Assembly (NCBI RefSeq): GCF_014495685.1
Contig: NZ_JACTVI010000054.1
Location: forward strand, 1 to 55,749
Direction of reading: 5' to 3'
Source: Streptomyces sp. TRM68367
GTDB taxonomy: Bacteria; Actinomycetota; Actinomycetes; Streptomycetales; Streptomycetaceae
DNA: 55,749 nucleotides
The notes under the pieces were generated by a model. It was not told the origin of the DNA and did no database searches. It was given only the letters and a program-made list of their open reading frames with translations. Position 1 is the first letter of the stretch. Each line of letters opens with the position of its first letter. The translations under genes and the position numbers were made by a program. Below are positions 23,515-32,435 of this stretch, piece by piece.

Positions 23515-23560
23515 TGACGGGCCTGCCGTGCGCTCTGTCAGACGCACGACAGACCCGTCA
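23515..23560. promoter_or_regulatory. Nested inverted repeats between two LCP genes
   Basis: TGACGGG at 23515-23521 pairs with CCCGTCA at 23554-23560, and inside it CGTGCG (23527-23532) pairs with CGCACG (23543-23548). It lies in the 170-base gap upstream of the LCP start at 23484 and downstream of the LCP stop at 23656. It may be a terminator for the upstream gene or an operator for the downstream one. Confidence 0.4.
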
Positions 23561-23655
23561 GGTCACACTTGGAGGCGTGCGAGGTCCTGCCACCGGATTC
23601 CGCTACACCGCGGCGCCCGCCCCTGGGGCGGACGCCGGGCAGGTCGCGACAGTCC

Positions 23656-25404
23656 CTAGCTCGCGCACTGAACCTTGTCTGCCGTGGACTTCTCGACATC
23701 CGGCGCCGTTGCCGGACCGGTCACGGACGAGCCCGCACCCTTGAAGTCCTTGCCCAGGGTCAGCGTCATCGCCGGCATACCCTGGGAGTTGGTCACGCTC
23801 TCGCCCGGCTTCAGCGCCGAGCCGGCCAGCCCCATGATGTCGGCCAGCCTGCGCGCCTGGTCCGCCTGGTCGGGCGCGTACTCGAGCGTGGTCTTGCTCA
23901 GTTCCGCCGGCGCGTTGCCGGAGTTCTCGGACTTGGTGACACCCTCCTGGTTCTGCAGGTAGTTGAGCATCTGCTGCGCGGAACCGGCCGGCGCCCCACC
24001 GTTGAGGATCCGCACCCGCACCTCCGGGGGGGCGGCCTTGGTCCCCTTGAGACGGGCGGCCTCGGCGTCCTTCTGCTTCGCCTTCTTCGCCTTCTCCTGC
24101 TGCTTGACCTCGGTGAAGGACACGTCGTCCTTGATGGCCTGGAAGACCTGGGGAGCCTTCGACGGGTCAGGGATGACCGTCGCCTTGACCTTCTCCGTCG
24201 GGTTGTCCAGCACGGGGATCGTGGTGAACGTCAGATTCTTGATGTTGAGCTTGCCCAGCTCCAGACCGAGGTCCTTCAGCTTGGTGATGCTGTCGAGCTG
24301 GGAGTCGACGGTGAGCGCCTTCGTGCCCGCCTCCGCCAGTTTGATCATCTTCGACGGGTTGGTGAGCGTGTCGTCCGACTTGAGCTTGCGCATCAGCGCG
24401 CTCAGGAACTGCTGTTGCAGGTTGATCCGGCTCAGGTCGCCGCCCGTGCCCACGGAGTGCCGGGTGCGCACGTAGGCGAGCGCCTGCTCGCCCTCGATGG
24501 TGTGCGTGCCCTTCGGCAGATTCAGGTGCGACTCCGGGTCGTTGATGTCCTTGGCCAGGCACACCTCGACGCCGCCGACCGCTGTGGTCAGCGTCTTGAC
24601 CGCGTTGAAGTCGGCCACCATGAAGTTGTCCGGCGTGATCCCGGTCAGCTCGGTGACCGTGCGCATGCTGCAGCTGGGCGTCCGGCCGTCCTGGCCGAGG
24701 CTCGTGTTGAAACGGACGTCCTGCGTGCCCGGGATCACCTTCTGACTGCCGTCCTCCTGCGTGGTCGGACAGTCCGGGACGTCCACTATCAGGTCACGCG
24801 GGATGCTCAGCGCGGTCGCGTTCGTCCGGTCCTTGGAGACGTGCAGCAGGATCGTGGTGTCGGCGTGCCCGACGCTGCCCGAGTCGCCGTAGCTCGTGTT
24901 GCCCTTGCCGGTGCGCTTGTCCGTGCCGATCAGCAGGATGTTGATCGGCTTGTCCTTCTCGAAGCCACCGGTGCTCGCGCCGTCGTCGGAGACGGCCGTG
25001 ATGTTGTCGTTGAGGTGCTCGATGTACAGGTAGGCGGCTCCCGCCCCGGCGACCAGCACGAACGCCATCGTGGCGCCGGTCCACAGCGCGATCTTCCTCC
25101 GCTTCGAGGCCTTCTTCACCGGTCGGTGCCCGCGCCGCCCCGGCGGCGGCTCGGCGGGCGCGCCGCGGCGCCTGCGCGGAGCCGGCACGTCGCGGCCGGG
25201 GGCCTCGGGGGACGCCCGACGGCTGCGCGCGGGCGTACCCGCGGCGGGGGCGGGGGAGGGGGAGGGGGCTCTACGGGGACTGGGGACCGCCGACTGCGGT
25301 GCGGAAGGACTCAGTCGCAGTTCGTATTCGCCGGTGTTCGGATTGAGCACCCACTGGTCTGCGGGGTCGATGTTGTCCGCCCGCCCACGGCCTTGCGCGT
25401 CCAC
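23656..25404 (-). CDS. LCP family protein with LytR_C domain
   Basis: A 582-residue protein starting at GTG 25404 (VDAQGRGRADNIDPADQW, then LNPNTGEYELRL, a conserved LCP opening in streptomycetes). A proline/arginine-rich cytoplasmic tail, a helix at about 110-132 (WTGATMAFVLVAGAGAAYLY) and the LCP domain follow: INILLIGTDKRTGKGNTSYG, ADTTILLHVS, ALSIPRDLIVDVP, FNTSLGQDGRTPSCSMRTVT and LAYVRTRHSVGTGGDLSRINL. A lysine-rich coiled segment (EVKQQEKAKKAKQKDAEAA) precedes LytR_C (VRVRILNGGAPAGSAQQML). It ends VQCAS. It probably ligates a glycopolymer to peptidoglycan. Confidence 0.93.
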   Translation of the reverse strand: MDAQGRGRADNIDPADQWVLNPNTGEYELRLSPSAPQSAVPSPRRAPSPSPAPAAGTPARSRRASPEAPGRDVPAPRRRRGAPAEPPPGRRGHRPVKKASKRRKIALWTGATMAFVLVAGAGAAYLYIEHLNDNITAVSDDGASTGGFEKDKPINILLIGTDKRTGKGNTSYGDSGSVGHADTTILLHVSKDRTNATALSIPRDLIVDVPDCPTTQEDGSQKVIPGTQDVRFNTSLGQDGRTPSCSMRTVTELTGITPDNFMVADFNAVKTLTTAVGGVEVCLAKDINDPESHLNLPKGTHTIEGEQALAYVRTRHSVGTGGDLSRINLQQQFLSALMRKLKSDDTLTNPSKMIKLAEAGTKALTVDSQLDSITKLKDLGLELGKLNIKNLTFTTIPVLDNPTEKVKATVIPDPSKAPQVFQAIKDDVSFTEVKQQEKAKKAKQKDAEAARLKGTKAAPPEVRVRILNGGAPAGSAQQMLNYLQNQEGVTKSENSGNAPAELSKTTLEYAPDQADQARRLADIMGLAGSALKPGESVTNSQGMPAMTLTLGKDFKGAGSSVTGPATAPDVEKSTADKVQCAS

Positions 25405-25632
25405 GGTTGTCCGAATCCTCCGTCGGGGCCACGCGGCGCCTCCCCCCAAAGGCGCTCGGGTCTCGGTTTCACAGTGCACGACCCCAGGAAGGACCTCTGG
25501 CCGGATGCACCGGATCGCTCACACTATCCGGCCAGTTCAACGTGTAGCGACGTTGGTGACAAATTCCACGTCCCTACAACTGGGCAATCCGCCCATTTCT
25601 CTGATCGCGTGTGCGCCGCCTTGGCAAATGCT

Positions 25633-26952
25633 TTACGCGCAGCCGTCCTCGGCGGCGGTGTTCCCGCGGAACGTCGGCGCCGGGGAAACGTCGGCGCCGG
25701 GTCCGGCGGGCCGCTTTTCCCCGCCCTTTCCGTCCCGGTATCCGCCGCGGCCGCCGTCGGATCCGTACCCGCGGTAGTCGAATGACTCCGCACCTGAATC
25801 GTTCGGCCCCTCGTCCGCGTCCGCGTCCTCACGGGATTCCGAATTACGCCCCTTTGTCGCCGCCCCCTGGGAGGCTTCCTTCGTGACAACCAAGGGCGCA
25901 TCCGTGCGCAGCCGCCCGAACAGCCTCTGTGCCTCGGGTTCCACGAGCTGGTCGCGATTCGCGTCGTAGACATACGACTCTCGTGGAACGGTCAGAAATT
26001 GCACACGTTCAGTGGGGATGTCGCGCAGGCCGCGAACGAGTTCGTACAAACCACGCAGATTCGCCAGTTCCGGGTCGGTGGTGAGGGACGACGTGGCGGC
26101 GTCCAGCACGGGATACAGCTTCACCGGATTCAGCAGTACGTCATTGCTCTGCACCTTGTTGACGAGCGCGCCGAGGAAGCGTTGCTGCCGTTCCATCCGG
26201 TCGGTGTCGCTGCCGTTGCCGAGGGACTTGCGGGCGCGGACGTAGCCGAGGGCCTGCTCGCCGTTCAGGCTCACGCGTCCCGCGGGCAGCCGAAGCTTGG
26301 CGTCCTTGTCGCGGATCGGCTCCCTCAGGCAGATCCGCACTCCGTCGACGGCGTCCACCATCTCCTTGAAGCCCCGGAAGTCGACGACGACGTGATGGTC
26401 GACGCGGATGTTCGTGAGCCTCTCCACGGTCCGGATCGTGCAGGCCGAGCCGCCCACCTGGAAGGCGTAGTTGAACATCGCGAACATCGGCTCGGTGCGG
26501 GTGCCGTCCCGACGCAGACAGCCCGGCACGTCCACCATCAGATCCCGGGGCAGCGAGACGGCGGTCGCGGTGCGCCGCCCCGCGGACAGGTGCAGCAGGA
26601 TCGTAGTGTCCGACCGCTCGGTCCCCGGATCCCGCCCGTACCGGGCGTTCCCGTTGCCCTGCCGGGTGTCCGACCCGATGAGCAGAATATTCCGCGCGTC
26701 CTTGACGAGCGCAGTGGGCCGCTCCTTCTCAAACCGCGCAAGCTCGGCCGCAGCCGCTTCGTCAGGCGTGATGTTCCCATCGAGCTTCACGTACACGGCC
26801 CCGCCGACGGCACCCGCCCCGACCATGACCCCGGCGACCCCGACGGCAACTCCCCGCACCCACCGCCGCCGCCTCCGCCGCACCAACCCGTCCCCACTCG
26901 CCGACGCCCCCACCCCCGGCCCAAGCGCTTCACCTCCCACGGACCCGATCAC
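25633..26952 (-). CDS. LCP family protein without LytR_C, acidic C-terminal tail
   Basis: About 439 residues from GTG 26952 (GGTGGA upstream; TTG 26970 is an alternative). A short arginine-rich tail precedes a membrane helix (about 32-55, VAVGVAGVMVGAGAVGGAVYV) and the LCP domain: RNILLIGSDTRQGNGNARYG, SDTTILLHLS, AVSLPRDLMVDVPGC, FNYAFQVGGSACTIRTVE and LGYVRARKSLGNGSDTDRMER. After the domain comes a disordered acidic and glycine-rich tail instead of LytR_C, ending EDGCA. It is the fifth LCP gene of the window. Confidence 0.93.
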   Translation of the reverse strand: MIGSVGGEALGPGVGASASGDGLVRRRRRRWVRGVAVGVAGVMVGAGAVGGAVYVKLDGNITPDEAAAAELARFEKERPTALVKDARNILLIGSDTRQGNGNARYGRDPGTERSDTTILLHLSAGRRTATAVSLPRDLMVDVPGCLRRDGTRTEPMFAMFNYAFQVGGSACTIRTVERLTNIRVDHHVVVDFRGFKEMVDAVDGVRICLREPIRDKDAKLRLPAGRVSLNGEQALGYVRARKSLGNGSDTDRMERQQRFLGALVNKVQSNDVLLNPVKLYPVLDAATSSLTTDPELANLRGLYELVRGLRDIPTERVQFLTVPRESYVYDANRDQLVEPEAQRLFGRLRTDAPLVVTKEASQGAATKGRNSESREDADADEGPNDSGAESFDYRGYGSDGGRGGYRDGKGGEKRPAGPGADVSPAPTFRGNTAAEDGCA

Positions 26953-26970
26953 TCTGCGTCCACCCCTCAA

Positions 26971-27492
26971 GCGGTACGACGAAGGTCACCACACGAGCTG
27001 CTCCTACGACCATGACGTGGGCGGAGGCCGGGGGCAGGGTGATGTAGGCCGAACGGGGGACGAAACGGCACGCACCCGAGGTGACACACACCTCGACATC
27101 GACGGGAGCCTCTGGGCACCGGCGACACATCGCAGCCTGCTCGCACCCACAGGGGTGTGCCACGCCCGCCCCCACCGAGCCGCACCCGACGACGGCGCCC
27201 GGCGCAGCCGACACGGCTGCGGGCATGCGTGCTGCCCGGGGCGGCACGGGCGGGCGATGGGGGTGCCCCCGCGCGAGCTCGTTCGAGCGTGGGGGAGGCA
27301 CCCCGCCGGCGTGGGCGAGCGCACCTACCCCTGGCCGGCGGCAACTCCGGGTGCCTGGCAATCGTGGTGCAGCTGACGCCGTCTCGCCGTGGGCGCAGCG
27401 GCGCCTCGCCGGCGTGGGCGAGCCAAACCCACCCCCGGCTCGCACCAACCGACAGTCACCCAGTCAACGCCGGACCCCGCACCGGCCAACGG
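26971..27492. other. Gene-poor gap with mosaic repeats and one doubtful small frame
   Basis: The gap upstream of the LCP gene at 25633 holds a REP-like palindrome (27256-27304) and segments shared with the gaps at 31051-31350 and 41798-42212. The segment around 27332-27377 matches 31287-31337, and the segment around 27440-27475 matches 42165-42200. A minus-strand frame from ATG 27226 to 26930 encodes a possible 98-residue cysteine-rich peptide with C-E-Q-A-A-M-C-R-R-C, overlapping the LCP start; I cannot support it as a gene. Confidence 0.6.
27256..27304. repeat. REP-like palindrome
   Basis: GATGGGGGTGCCCCC at the left is mirrored by GGGGGAGGCACCCC at the right around a GAGCTCGTTCGAGC centre. 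Related palindromes occur at 32299-32345 and 34917-34962. These are dispersed extragenic palindromes of the kind seen throughout Streptomyces chromosomes. Confidence 0.6.
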
Positions 27493-28248
27493 TCACCGCG
27501 CAACCGCCGTAACCCGCTCACTCTCGATCCGCTTGTCCAACGCCTCGCCCGCCAGCCGCCCCAGATGCCGGCACAACACCACCGACCCCCCGGTGGCCAA
27601 CGGCCCGTACAACCCCGCGTTCAACCCCTCCCACGTGTCGTACGGCAACCCGGACAGAATCCGTGACCCCGGCCCGATCAACCCCAGCCCCGTCGCCTCC
27701 GCCCGCGCCCGCTCCACGACCTCCGCCCCGCTGAACTCACGCCCGGCCACGATCAGCCCCGGCTCCTCCGGATCCACCGGCGCGTACGGCACGAACCGGT
27801 CCCCCTGCCCCGGCACCTCCACCGCATAGTCGGCAAACCCCTCCGGCCGCTGCGCAAACCGCCCCCCGAGCGGCCGCAACGCCATCGCCACCCGCGCCCC
27901 ACCACAGGCCCGCGCCGCCTCCAGCGTGTCCGGCCCGCTCACCACCACGTCCGCCACCCCCGGCTCCCCGCCGACGTCGGCGATCACCCCCACCGACGCA
28001 CACGCGAGCAGCCACACCGCGGTCTGCCAGTGCGCGGGCAGCAGCAGCGCCACCCGGTCACCGGGCTCGGCGGACAGCTCGTCCTGGAGCAGATTCGCGG
28101 TCTTGGCCACCCAATTGGCGAAGGTGGCCACGGACAATTCGACGCGTTCACCCGTGGCGTCGTCGTAGAAGGTCACCAGCGGGCGCCCGGGATCCGCGGC
28201 CAGCGCGGAACCCAGCAGGTCGGCAGGGGTGCGATCGGTGGCGTTCAC
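27493..28248 (-). CDS. TIGR03089 family protein (truncated adenylate-forming-like)
   Basis: A 251-residue protein starting at GTG 28248 (VNATDRTPADLLGSALAADP). It resembles the first half of acyl-CoA-synthetase/AMP-binding enzymes: VTFYDDATGERVELS, FANWVAKTANLLQDEL, PGDRVALLLPAHWQ and WLLACASVGVIADVGG. The P-loop-like motif and the C-terminal catalytic domain of those enzymes are absent, so adenylation is unlikely. As I recall, the TIGR03089 family is restricted to actinobacteria and lies near LCP and mannose-pathway genes, including M. tuberculosis. Function unknown. Confidence 0.85.
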   Translation of the reverse strand: MNATDRTPADLLGSALAADPGRPLVTFYDDATGERVELSVATFANWVAKTANLLQDELSAEPGDRVALLLPAHWQTAVWLLACASVGVIADVGGEPGVADVVVSGPDTLEAARACGGARVAMALRPLGGRFAQRPEGFADYAVEVPGQGDRFVPYAPVDPEEPGLIVAGREFSGAEVVERARAEATGLGLIGPGSRILSGLPYDTWEGLNAGLYGPLATGGSVVLCRHLGRLAGEALDKRIESERVTAVAR

Positions 28249-28374
28249 CCGCACAAGCGTACGCGGCCCCCGCCCCGGCACCGAGCGCCCGGCCCACCGG
28301 ATCACCCCCGATCCGCCACCGGTTCGGCCGAACGATCACCGACGGCCCGTCAACTCCCGGATGGACAGAATTAT

Positions 28375-29802
28375 ATGACTATGTCCAACATCAGGGGCAT
28401 GCGTGGATTCCTTGCTTCCTCGATTGGTGTCACCTGCGCGGCGGCCCTCGCCCTGCCCCTCACCCCGCCCGCCACCGCGGCGACCGCGAGACCGGCGCCG
28501 GCAGCGGAAGGGGCGGCTCACCCGACGGATCCGGCCCCCCTCTCCGGCCGCACCCAGTCCCTCCCCCTCGACCCCCTCGCCCCCCGCGCCCGCGACCGCT
28601 CCGCCGCCCCCACCTCCGCCGCCGAACTCCGCCTGCCCCGCCGCGCCGTACGGCACTTCTCCCTCGTCGGCGTCGTCTGGGACGACCCCGACACCGAACT
28701 GCACGGCCGCGTCCAGGTCCGCACCCGCGCCGTCGGCACCCGTACCTGGTCCGGCTGGCAGGACATCGAGACGCACAACGCCGACCACGGCGCCGACCGT
28801 GGCATGGCCGAGCGCACCTCGGACCACGTGCGCGGCGCCACGGCACCGCTGTGGGTCGGCGACTCGGACGGCGTCGAGGTGCGCGTCCGGGCGGTGACGT
28901 ACGACCCGGCCGGCCGGTCCGCCGTACCGGCCCCCGCCCCGCTCCCCTCCGGACTGCGCCTGGAACTCGTCGACCCCGGCGACGCCGCCCCGCCGCCCCC
29001 GTCCCTCCCCGTCGACGCCGCCCGCGGGGGCACGCTCGGCGCGGAGGCGTCCGCCGCCTCGGCCGCGTCCGCCGACAACGCCGGCCTCGCGCCCGTCGGC
29101 GTCACCGAGATCCCGGCGCTGAGCCGCCGCCAGACCGAACAGGAACTGCTCACCCTGCGCAGCGCGGAACTGACGGAGCAGCAGAAGGCGAAGCCGTACA
29201 TCGGCCCGCGCCCGCGCATCGTCACCCGGCGCGGCTGGGGCGCGGACGAGAAGCTGCGCGAGAAGAGGTTCGTGTACACGAAGAAGGTCAAGGTGGCCTT
29301 CGTCCACCACTCGGCCTCCGGCAACAACTACTCGTGCTCGCAGGCCCCGTCGCTCATCCGCAGTATCTACCGCTACCACGTCAAGAGCATGGGCTGGCGC
29401 GACATCGGCTACAACTTCCTCGTCGACAAGTGCGGAAACATCTACGAGGGGCGCGCCGGGGGCGTGGCGAAGCCGGTCATGGGTGCGCACACCCTCGGCT
29501 TCAACACCAAGAGCATGGGAATCGCGGTCCTCGGCTCCTACGGCGCCACCAAGCCGTCCGCCGCCGCTGTGAAGGCCGTCGCACGGCTCACCGCCTGGAA
29601 GCTCGGCCTGCACGGGATGAATCCGCGGAGCAAGACATACCTGAAGTCCGCTGGTAGCAATCTCTACCGAAAAGGCAAGAAGGTGCGACTGAATGTGATC
29701 TCGGGGCACCGGGACGGCTTCGCCACGGAGTGTCCGGGGCGGCGGCTCTACGGCAAGCTCGGCTCGGCCCGTTCGAAGGCGGCCCGCTTTCAGGGGCGCT
29801 GA
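28375..29802 (+). CDS. Secreted N-acetylmuramoyl-L-alanine amidase (PGRP domain)
   Basis: About 475 residues; starts at ATG 28375 or 28381, with the signal peptide ending near PPATAATA. The N-terminal half carries the accessory domain found with these amidases (RHFSLVGVVWDDPDTELHG, QVRTRAVGTRTWSGWQ, LWVGDSDGVEVRV). The C-terminal PGRP/amidase_2 domain begins at about residue 279 (RPRIVTRRGWGADEKLREK). Zinc ligands by analogy with T7 lysozyme: His311 or His312 in FVHHSAS, His445 in SGHRDG and Cys453 in ATECPGRR, so the site looks intact. It would cleave the stem peptide from muramic acid in the wall. It stands next to the LCP/mannose cluster and has a dead paralogue at 11392. Confidence 0.93.
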   Translation: MTMSNIRGMRGFLASSIGVTCAAALALPLTPPATAATARPAPAAEGAAHPTDPAPLSGRTQSLPLDPLAPRARDRSAAPTSAAELRLPRRAVRHFSLVGVVWDDPDTELHGRVQVRTRAVGTRTWSGWQDIETHNADHGADRGMAERTSDHVRGATAPLWVGDSDGVEVRVRAVTYDPAGRSAVPAPAPLPSGLRLELVDPGDAAPPPPSLPVDAARGGTLGAEASAASAASADNAGLAPVGVTEIPALSRRQTEQELLTLRSAELTEQQKAKPYIGPRPRIVTRRGWGADEKLREKRFVYTKKVKVAFVHHSASGNNYSCSQAPSLIRSIYRYHVKSMGWRDIGYNFLVDKCGNIYEGRAGGVAKPVMGAHTLGFNTKSMGIAVLGSYGATKPSAAAVKAVARLTAWKLGLHGMNPRSKTYLKSAGSNLYRKGKKVRLNVISGHRDGFATECPGRRLYGKLGSARSKAARFQGR

Positions 29803-29967
29803 GCCGGAACCGGGAACCGTCCTGCCGGAGTCACATTCACCGCCGTCGGGGGCAGGGGCGGGTCACCGCACGACCATCGAGGGCGTCTTGGAACGGTCTG
29901 CATACACTGGCCGCTCGAAAGATCGAAGGGTCGTTCGGGTGGTCCCGGCAGGAAGCAGAGACGACAG

Positions 29968-31050
29968 GTGACAGAAGCGATCCTCCTGGTCGGCGGTAAG
30001 GGAACCCGGCTGCGGCCGCTCACCGTGCACACGCCGAAGCCGATGGTGCGGGCGGCCGGGGTGCCCTTTCTCACGCACCAGCTGGCGAGAGCGAGAGCCG
30101 CGGGCGTCGAGCACATCGTCCTGGCGACGTCCTATCTGGCCGAGGTCTTCGAGCCGTACTTCGGCGACGGGTCGGCGCTGGGGCTCCACCTGGAGTACGT
30201 CACGGAGGAGGAGCCCCTCGGCACGGGCGGCGCGATCCGCAACGTGGCCTCCCGTCTCCACTCCGGCCCCGACGACCCGGTGCTGATCTTCAACGGCGAC
30301 ATCCTGACGGGCCTGGACATCCGGGCGCTGATCCGCACGCACGAGACGACGGGCGCGGACGTCTCGCTCCACCTGACGAAGGTGACGGACCCTCGGGCGT
30401 ACGGCCTGGTCCCCACCGACGACACGGGCCGCGTCCTGGCATTCCTCGAAAAGCCCCAAACCTCCGATGAGATAGTCACCGACCAGATCAACGCAGGCGC
30501 ATACGTCTTCCGCCGCTCGCTCATCGACACGATCCCCACGGGCCGCCCGGTCTCGGTCGAACGCGAAACCTTCCCCGGCCTCCTCTCCGCCGGGGTCCAC
30601 CTCCAGGGCATGGTCGACTCCACGTACTGGCTGGACCTGGGCACGCCGGCCGCCTTCGTCCGCGGCTCGGCGGACCTGGTCCTGGGCCGGGCCCCGTCCC
30701 CTGCCGTCCCCGGCCGGTGCGGCGACCGTCTGATCCTGCCGACGGCGAGGGTCGCCCCCGACGCCAAGCTGGCGGGCGGCACGGTGGTGGGCGAGGGCGC
30801 GCTTGTGGCGGAGGGCGCCCGAGTCTTCGGCAGCACGATCCTCCCCGGCGCCGTCATCGAACCGGGCGCCGTCATCACCGACTCCCTCATAGGCACCCGC
30901 GCCCGCATCGGCGAACGCACCATCATCACCGGCACGGTCATCGGCGACGGCGCGACCATCGGCCCCGACAACGAGCTACGAAACGGCGCCCGAATCTGGT
31001 GCGACGCCCAGATCCCACCGGGAGCGGTGCGCTTCTCGTCCGACGAGTAG
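29968..31050 (+). CDS. manC: NDP-sugar pyrophosphorylase, probable mannose-1-phosphate guanylyltransferase
   Basis: A 360-residue protein from GTG 29968. The nucleotidyltransferase domain shows LLVGGKGTRLRPLT (signature G-G-x-G-T-R-L-x-P-L-T), TPKPMVRAAGVPFL, GTGGAIRNV, FNGDILTGLD (metal Asp) and AFLEKPQ. The C-terminal third is a left-handed beta-helix of hexapeptide-type repeats (VAPDAKLAGGTVVGEGALV, GAVIEPGAVITDSLIGTRARI, cut for length). It would make GDP-mannose from mannose-1-phosphate and GTP. The co-localised manB and manA genes support mannose as the sugar; sequence alone does not exclude another NDP-sugar. It is directly followed by the ~205-bp repeat. Confidence 0.85.
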   Translation: MTEAILLVGGKGTRLRPLTVHTPKPMVRAAGVPFLTHQLARARAAGVEHIVLATSYLAEVFEPYFGDGSALGLHLEYVTEEEPLGTGGAIRNVASRLHSGPDDPVLIFNGDILTGLDIRALIRTHETTGADVSLHLTKVTDPRAYGLVPTDDTGRVLAFLEKPQTSDEIVTDQINAGAYVFRRSLIDTIPTGRPVSVERETFPGLLSAGVHLQGMVDSTYWLDLGTPAAFVRGSADLVLGRAPSPAVPGRCGDRLILPTARVAPDAKLAGGTVVGEGALVAEGARVFGSTILPGAVIEPGAVITDSLIGTRARIGERTIITGTVIGDGATIGPDNELRNGARIWCDAQIPPGAVRFSSDE

Positions 31051-31255
31051 GCCGGTGGGTGGGTCGGGTGCGGGTTTGTGTTGTATGCCTGCGGCGGCCT
31101 GCGTGGGTGGGGCGGGGGGTGCGCGTAGCGCCTGCGGTGGGGTTGTGGGTCGGGGCCGCGCCGGGGGGTCCGTCCTCGGTCCGGCGATGTGGTCGGCTAC
31201 GAGGGTGGTCGTGTGTTGACGCCGGCCGCTGCGGGCGGACACGCCCCGACACACG
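31051..31255. repeat. Dispersed ~205-bp intergenic repeat, copy 1
   Basis: It begins right after the manC stop codon and is about 90% identical by eye to 41798-42003, which also begins right after a stop codon. Shared blocks include GCGGGTTTGTGTTGT, TGCGCGTAGCGCCTGCGGT and GACGCCGGCCGCTGC. No credible coding frame is seen. Both copies lie between convergent genes. Confidence 0.85.
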
Positions 31256-31350
31256 GCCGTCCCCACCGACGGGCTGCACGACCCATCCCCGGCCGGCGGC
31301 AACTCCGGGCGCCTGGCAAACGTGGTGCAGCTGACGCAGTCAAACCCGCC
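31256..31350. repeat. Second repeat module shared with the 27.3-kb gap
   Basis: The segment about 31287-31337 (CCGGCCGGCGGCAACTCCGG, then CCTGGCAAACGTGGTGCAGC) matches 27332-27377 with only a few changes. It abuts the ~205-bp repeat on one side and the alkA stop on the other. Confidence 0.75.
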
Positions 31351-32301
31351 TCACAACCGCCCGATATCCCCCCGAGACATCCGCGGCGCCCTCCGCGGCG
31401 GCACGCGCCCGCTCAGCAGAATCAACCGAGCCGCCCGATGCCGCTGCCCCGCATACGGCTCCAGCAGCGACAGCATCACGGAGTCGTCCGCATGCCGATC
31501 CCCAGCCAGCGCCCACCCCACGATCCCCGGCAGATGCAGGTCCCCGACCGTCACCGCATCCGGCGCCCCATGACTGCGCTGCACAGTCTCCGCCGACGTC
31601 CACGGCCCCACCCCGGGCACCACCTCCAACCGAGCCTGAGCCACCGCAGCCGGCATCCGAACCGCCTCCTCCAGCCGCGCAGCAACCCGGACGGCCCGCA
31701 GAATCGTCGACGCCCGCTTGTTGTCCACCCCGGCCCGGTGCCACTCCCAGGAAGGGATGAGCGCCCAGGTCCGCGCGTCCGGCATCACACACATCCGCCC
31801 GGGCGCGGGCCCCGGCGCCGGCTCGCCGTACTTCCGTACCAGCAACCGCCACGCCCGGTACGCCTCACCCGTCGTGACCTTCTGCTCCAGAATCGACGGG
31901 ATCAAAGACTCCAGCACCAGCCCGGTACGCGTCAGCCGTAGCCCGGGCCGCCGGTGCCGCGTGAACGCCACCACCTTGTGCCGCGGCGCGAACGCCGACG
32001 GATCATCGGCGGCACCCAACAGCTCCGGCAACTGCTCCAGCAGCCACTCGGCCCCCGGCCCCCACGCCTCACCCCGCACCCCATCGCCGTACGACACCAC
32101 CCGCAGCGTCCCCGGCCCGGCCGGTGTCCGGCTGGCCCGCCACACGGACCCGTCCGGCATCGCCCGGAACGTCGGATCCCCCGGCCCACGCCGCAGCGGC
32201 CCCAGTACCAGCCCCAGATCGAGCGGCCCCTCCGGCACCCACGTACGCACCCGCGCCGGCGCCCGCGCCGCCTGCCGCGGCACCCCGGCGGGCACCGTCA
32301 T
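31351..32301 (-). CDS. DNA-3-methyladenine glycosylase 2 family protein (AlkA-like)
   Basis: A 316-residue protein starting at ATG 32301 (GGGAGGG upstream). The HhH-GPD fold is seen in the second half: LVLESLIPSILEQKVT (the E-Q-x-[IV] helix), LEVVPGVGPWTSAETVQRS (helix-hairpin-helix) and VTVGDLHLPGIVGWAL with the catalytic Asp in GDLHLP. It excises alkylated purines in base-excision repair. The start codon and ribosome site lie inside a REP-like palindrome. It is convergent with manC across the repeat and is unrelated in pathway to its neighbours. Confidence 0.88.
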   Translation of the reverse strand: MTVPAGVPRQAARAPARVRTWVPEGPLDLGLVLGPLRRGPGDPTFRAMPDGSVWRASRTPAGPGTLRVVSYGDGVRGEAWGPGAEWLLEQLPELLGAADDPSAFAPRHKVVAFTRHRRPGLRLTRTGLVLESLIPSILEQKVTTGEAYRAWRLLVRKYGEPAPGPAPGRMCVMPDARTWALIPSWEWHRAGVDNKRASTILRAVRVAARLEEAVRMPAAVAQARLEVVPGVGPWTSAETVQRSHGAPDAVTVGDLHLPGIVGWALAGDRHADDSVMLSLLEPYAGQRHRAARLILLSGRVPPRRAPRMSRGDIGRL

Positions 32302-32345
32302 GGGGGTCCCTCCCACGCCCTCAAGGCTGTGCGGGAGCGTGGGCC
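32299..32345. repeat. REP-like palindrome overlapping the alkA start
   Basis: The left arm CATGGGGGTCCCTCCCACGC and right arm GCGGGAGCGTGGGCC resemble the palindromes at 27256 and 34917. It carries the alkA ATG and its purine-rich ribosome site, so the folded mRNA could hide the start. Confidence 0.55.
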
Positions 32346-32435
32346 GGGGAGCGAAACGTCCGGCCACGAATGATGTCCAGGAGAGAAGGGGAGGGGTTTG
32401 CGAACTCTATGAGGGTAGACCCTTGTGCGGCACGG

